NCBI GenBank assembly: GCA_017528375.1
Contig: JAFXOY010000149.1
Coordinates: 1 to 64,000, forward strand
DNA length: 64,000 bases
Reading direction: 5' to 3'
Origin: Clostridia bacterium
GTDB taxonomy: Bacteria; Bacillota; Clostridia; TANB77; CAG-508
Positions 61,480 through 64,000 of the stretch are shown here, piece by piece. The position numbers were made by a program, and so were the translations under genes. How positions within the stretch are numbered: position 1 is the first letter of the stretch; the number at the start of each line of letters is the position of its first letter. The notes below the pieces were generated by a model that was given only the letters and a program-made list of their open reading frames with translations, did not search any database and was not told the origin of the DNA.

Positions 61480-62304
61480 ATGAAAGATATTCTAAAATGT
61501 AAAGGAGAATTAGTAACAATTAATAACCATAGTGTTCATATATATAGGGATGGTAATATAAATAATCCTAAACTTGTATTTATGGCAGGATCTGCAACCG
61601 TGGCACCTGTATATGATTTTAAAATTCTTTATGAAAAATTAGTTAAAGATTTTAGAGTAATTGTTATTGAAAAATTTGGATATGGTTATTCTGATATTTT
61701 TGAATCTCCTTGCGATATAGATAATTTGGTTGAAATACAAAAACAAGCCTTAGAACTTGTAGGAGAAACAGGACCATATGTTTTAATTTCACATTCTGCG
61801 TCAGGATTAGAAGCTATAAGGTGGAAGCAAAAATATCCAAACGACATTATGGCTATTATTGGAATTGATATGGCAACTCCATTGACATATAAAAATTGGA
61901 CGAATGAAAAAGTAGAAAAAAGAATTCAGTTGATGAAAAAAGGAACTAAATTTAATCTATATAAAATACTATGTCCATTAAGTAAACGTTCACTAACAAA
62001 GGACGAAATTCTGCAACAAAAACTATTAAGGAAAAGAAACGCTTTTAATATTTGTTATATCAATGAAGCTAATGAAATACTGAATAATTCAGAAATTGTA
62101 GAAAAAACAGGAAATATAAAATGTCCAGTTCTTTTGTTTACATCAAATGGTAAACAAACATCTGAAAATTGGACTAAGTGTCAGCAAGAGTTTGCTTCAA
62201 TAATGAATGCAAAATTAATCAACTATGATTGTGGACATTATATTCACTATTATAAAAGCGATGAAATGAGTAAAGAGATAATTAAGTTTATAGAAGAATT
62301 GTAA
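61480..62304 (+). CDS. Alpha/beta hydrolase
   Basis: A 274-residue protein with VFMAGSATVAPVYDFKILYEKL, VIEKFGYGYSD, the elbow LISHSASGLEAIRW (SHSASG), a lid region and the late strand PVLLFTSNGKQTSENW with NYDCGHYIHYYKSDE as the catalytic His block. The usual HG oxyanion pair is replaced by AGS. AGGAAGG precedes the ATG. It follows the first hydrolase by 31 bases, so the two may work together. Confidence 0.82.
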   Translation: MKDILKCKGELVTINNHSVHIYRDGNINNPKLVFMAGSATVAPVYDFKILYEKLVKDFRVIVIEKFGYGYSDIFESPCDIDNLVEIQKQALELVGETGPYVLISHSASGLEAIRWKQKYPNDIMAIIGIDMATPLTYKNWTNEKVEKRIQLMKKGTKFNLYKILCPLSKRSLTKDEILQQKLLRKRNAFNICYINEANEILNNSEIVEKTGNIKCPVLLFTSNGKQTSENWTKCQQEFASIMNAKLINYDCGHYIHYYKSDEMSKEIIKFIEEL

Positions 62305-62322
62305 AAAAAGGAAATGATATAA

Positions 62323-63216
62323 ATGGAAGACAATAAAATGAATATTAACTGGTATCCAGGACACATGGCTAAAACCAAAAGACAAATAATAGAAGACTTG
62401 AAATTAATAGATGTAGTGGTTGAAATTCTAGATGCAAGGATACCATTATCTAGTCAAAATCCGGATGTAAAAGGATACACAAAGAATAAGAAAAAAGTTG
62501 TTATATTAAATAAAACAGATTTAGCAGATGAAACAGAAACAAAAAAATGGGTTAAATACTTTGAAGAAAAAGGCATTCCGGCAGTAGTTACAGATTCAAA
62601 TAATGGTAAAGGAATAAACGAAGTAATAAGAGCCGTTAAAGAAGTATCAAAAGAAAATCAAGAAAAATTTGCTGATAAGGGTAGAATTGGAAAATCAATA
62701 AGAATAATGATTTTAGGAATTCCAAATGTAGGAAAATCATCATTTATTAATAGAATAACAAAGAAAAACTCAGCTCAAGTAGGAAATAGGCCAGGTGTTA
62801 CAAGACAAAAACAATGGATTAGAATTGAAGATGGAATTGAATTAATGGATACACCAGGTGTATTATGGCCAAAATTTGAATCAGAAGAAGTAGGATTACA
62901 TTTAGCTTTTACAGGATCTATTAAAGATGATATTTTAGAGAAAACAGAGATAGCATATCAATTGTTAAGATTCTTAGTAAATAACTATTTAGATAAAGTA
63001 ATTGAAAGATACAAATTAGATGAGAATGAAGTTAAAGAAATATTAAATTCAGATGAAGAAGAAAATAATAAAATAGTTGAAATAATGGAAACAATAGCTA
63101 AGAAAAGAGGAGCAATTCTTTCAGGAGGAAGAATTGATTACGAAAAAGTTTCAATTATTTTATTAGATGAGTTTAGAAGCGGAAAAATAGGTAGAATAAC
63201 TATCGAAAAGAGGTAG
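62323..63216 (+). CDS. rbgA: Ribosome biogenesis GTPase RbgA (YlqF)
   Basis: A 297-residue circularly permuted GTPase needed for 50S assembly. NINWYPGHMAKTKRQI at the start, then G4 LNKTDLAD, G1 ILGIPNVGKSSFINRI, G2 PGVTRQKQWI and G3 DTPGVLWPKFE, and the ANTAR-like C-terminal domain. ATG 62323 is used; ATG 62338 is a second option. It is followed after 4 bases by mrnC. Confidence 0.95.
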   Translation: MEDNKMNINWYPGHMAKTKRQIIEDLKLIDVVVEILDARIPLSSQNPDVKGYTKNKKKVVILNKTDLADETETKKWVKYFEEKGIPAVVTDSNNGKGINEVIRAVKEVSKENQEKFADKGRIGKSIRIMILGIPNVGKSSFINRITKKNSAQVGNRPGVTRQKQWIRIEDGIELMDTPGVLWPKFESEEVGLHLAFTGSIKDDILEKTEIAYQLLRFLVNNYLDKVIERYKLDENEVKEILNSDEEENNKIVEIMETIAKKRGAILSGGRIDYEKVSIILLDEFRSGKIGRITIEKR

Positions 63217-63220
63217 ATTA

Positions 63221-63613
63221 ATGGAATTAATTGATAGAGAAAAAAATGAAATGGATGTAAATATGTTATCACCATTAACATGGGCATATGTAGGAGATAG
63301 CGTTTATGAATTGTACATAAGAACAAATTTGGTTAATAATACTAAATTAAAACCACATAAATTACATCTTGAATCTATAAAATATGTTAAAGCAAAAGCC
63401 CAAGCAGATATTTTAAAAAGAATAGAAGATAGCTTAACAGAAGCGGAAAAAGATATAGTAAGAAGAGCAAGAAATGCTGAAAATCATCATTTGCCTAAAA
63501 ATGCTGATCCAGCAGACTATATGTATTCTACTGCTTTTGAAGGTTTGATAGGTTTTTTATATCTTACAAAACAAGATGAAAGATTAAAAGAAATTTTAAA
63601 AATGTGTATGTAA
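63221..63613 (+). CDS. mrnC: Mini-ribonuclease III
   Basis: A 130-residue RNase III catalytic domain without dsRBD, which matures 23S rRNA in Firmicutes. LSPLTWAYVGDSVYELYIR holds the catalytic Asp pair region, HKLHLESIKYVKAKAQA and AENHHLPKNADPADYMYSTAFEGLIGFLYL the other conserved parts. GAGGTAG precedes the ATG. The usual neighbours cysS and trmH are not visible. Confidence 0.93.
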   Translation: MELIDREKNEMDVNMLSPLTWAYVGDSVYELYIRTNLVNNTKLKPHKLHLESIKYVKAKAQADILKRIEDSLTEAEKDIVRRARNAENHHLPKNADPADYMYSTAFEGLIGFLYLTKQDERLKEILKMCM

Positions 63614-63616
63614 CCA

Positions 63617-63646
63617 TTGACTATTTTGTGCTAAATATGTTATAAA
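63617..63646 (+). promoter_or_regulatory. Promoter of tRNA-Glu
   Basis: TTGACT (63617-63622), 18-bp spacer, TATAAA (63641-63646). Confidence 0.6.
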
Positions 63647-63668
63647 TATTAAGTAGCACAAAAATATG

Positions 63669-63743
63669 GCCCGTTGGTCAAGCGGTTAAGACGCGGCCCT
63701 CTCAAGGCCGAATCATGGGTTCGATTCCCGTACGGGTCACCAA
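63669..63743 (+). tRNA. tRNA-Glu (anticodon CTC)
   Basis: A 75-nt cloverleaf. Acceptor GGCCCGT pairs with ACGGGTC (one G-U), then A and encoded CCA. D arm GTCAAGCGGTTAAGAC. Anticodon stem CGGCC/GGCCG around loop CTCTCAA gives CTC (reads GAG). T loop TTCGATT. Confidence 0.95.
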
Positions 63744-63746
63744 TTA

Positions 63747-63778
63747 AAAGACATGAGAAACATGCCATGTCTTTTTAT
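63747..63778 (+). terminator. Rho-independent terminator after tRNA-Glu
   Basis: AAAAGACATG (63747-63756) and CATGTCTTTT (63767-63776), followed by T. Confidence 0.85.
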
Positions 63779-63805
63779 TTTTAAAAATTAAAGGAGGAAA
63801 AATAA

Positions 63806-64000
63806 ATGAAAAAAACATTAACAGTTTTAACATTAATCGCTATATTAATAGCAGGTTTATTTTTAATGACAGGATGCGGTGATGACGATACAAGTTCATC
63901 AAAAAGCAAAAAAAGTAAGGAAGATGATACAAGTTATGTAGAAGATAATGATAAAGACGATGATGATGACAAAGATAGCAAAAGCAGCAAAGATGATAAA
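63806..64000 (+). CDS. Lipoprotein, N-terminal part (3' end outside window)
   Basis: The first 65 residues are seen. A signal peptide MKKTLTVLTLIAILIAGLFL ends in the lipobox MTGC, so Cys 24 should be lipidated and anchor the protein outside the membrane. After it comes a Ser/Lys/Asp-rich, disordered linker (DDTSSSKSKKSKEDD). AAAGGAGG precedes the ATG. The functional domain lies beyond base 64000. Confidence 0.85.
   Translation, partial: MKKTLTVLTLIAILIAGLFLMTGCGDDDTSSSKSKKSKEDDTSYVEDNDKDDDDDKDSKSSKDDK

Overview
The window is AT-rich chromosomal DNA of a low-GC, endospore-forming firmicute, most likely an uncultured clostridium. Evidence for sporulation is direct: spoVT, yabG, a SipL-like SPOCS/LysM gene, yunB and ytxC are all present. 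Firmicute-type features include many sigma-A promoters (TTGACA, 16-18 bp, TATAAT), strong Shine-Dalgarno sites, an ileS T-box leader, tRNA genes that encode CCA, mini-RNase III and RbgA. The window opens inside gltX and closes inside a lipoprotein gene.

Layout. 0-10 kb: end of gltX, DUF951, three small minus-strand genes, a frameshifted recD2, comF, thymidine kinase, two zinc-ribbon Tim44-like genes, a TfoX-N protein, a membrane-bound XRE/DUF4825 regulator and spoVT. 10-16.5 kb: a glycolytic cluster gap-pgk-tpiA-gpmI, interrupted by a NUDIX gene and a guanylate-kinase-like gene that overlap. 16.5-25.5 kb: an accessory stretch with a YezG-type immunity gene that reads through a tRNA-Gln gene, a phosphoesterase, a methyltransferase, small orphan genes, dinD, a VanZ-like gene and a KAP NTPase. 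25.6-29.4 kb: the spore block yabG-veg-sipL-yunB (yunB frameshifted). 29.4-36.5 kb: rplM-rpsI, nth, an ECF sigma factor fused to membrane helices beside a VWA protein, an AIM24-like gene and a two-half ThyX. 36.6-45 kb: dxs, folD, dprA, a class A PBP with a PASTA domain, ftsH. 45-56 kb: a fold-back element, the ileS T-box, ileS, queA-tgt, a WG-repeat protein, an HD protein, reduced secD-secF and a rhodanese. 56-64 kb: a GtrB-like glycosyltransferase, a possibly leaderless rluA, ytxC, membrane and hydrolase genes, rbgA-mrnC, tRNA-Glu and a lipoprotein.

The most unusual material lies between genes. One is a roughly 259-bp fold-back element with 57-bp terminal inverted repeats between ftsH and the ileS T-box (45106-45364). 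Another is a perfect 39-bp inverted repeat enclosing a GC-rich 63-nt loop (55991-56131). A dispersed palindrome family is built on GGGACGG. Two promoters 2.4 kb apart share a near-identical transcribed leader. Four small minus-strand genes each have their own near-consensus promoter and share a terminator with a convergent neighbour. Both broken genes (recD2, yunB) carry one extra C directly before GG, which may be a consensus error or a real change.
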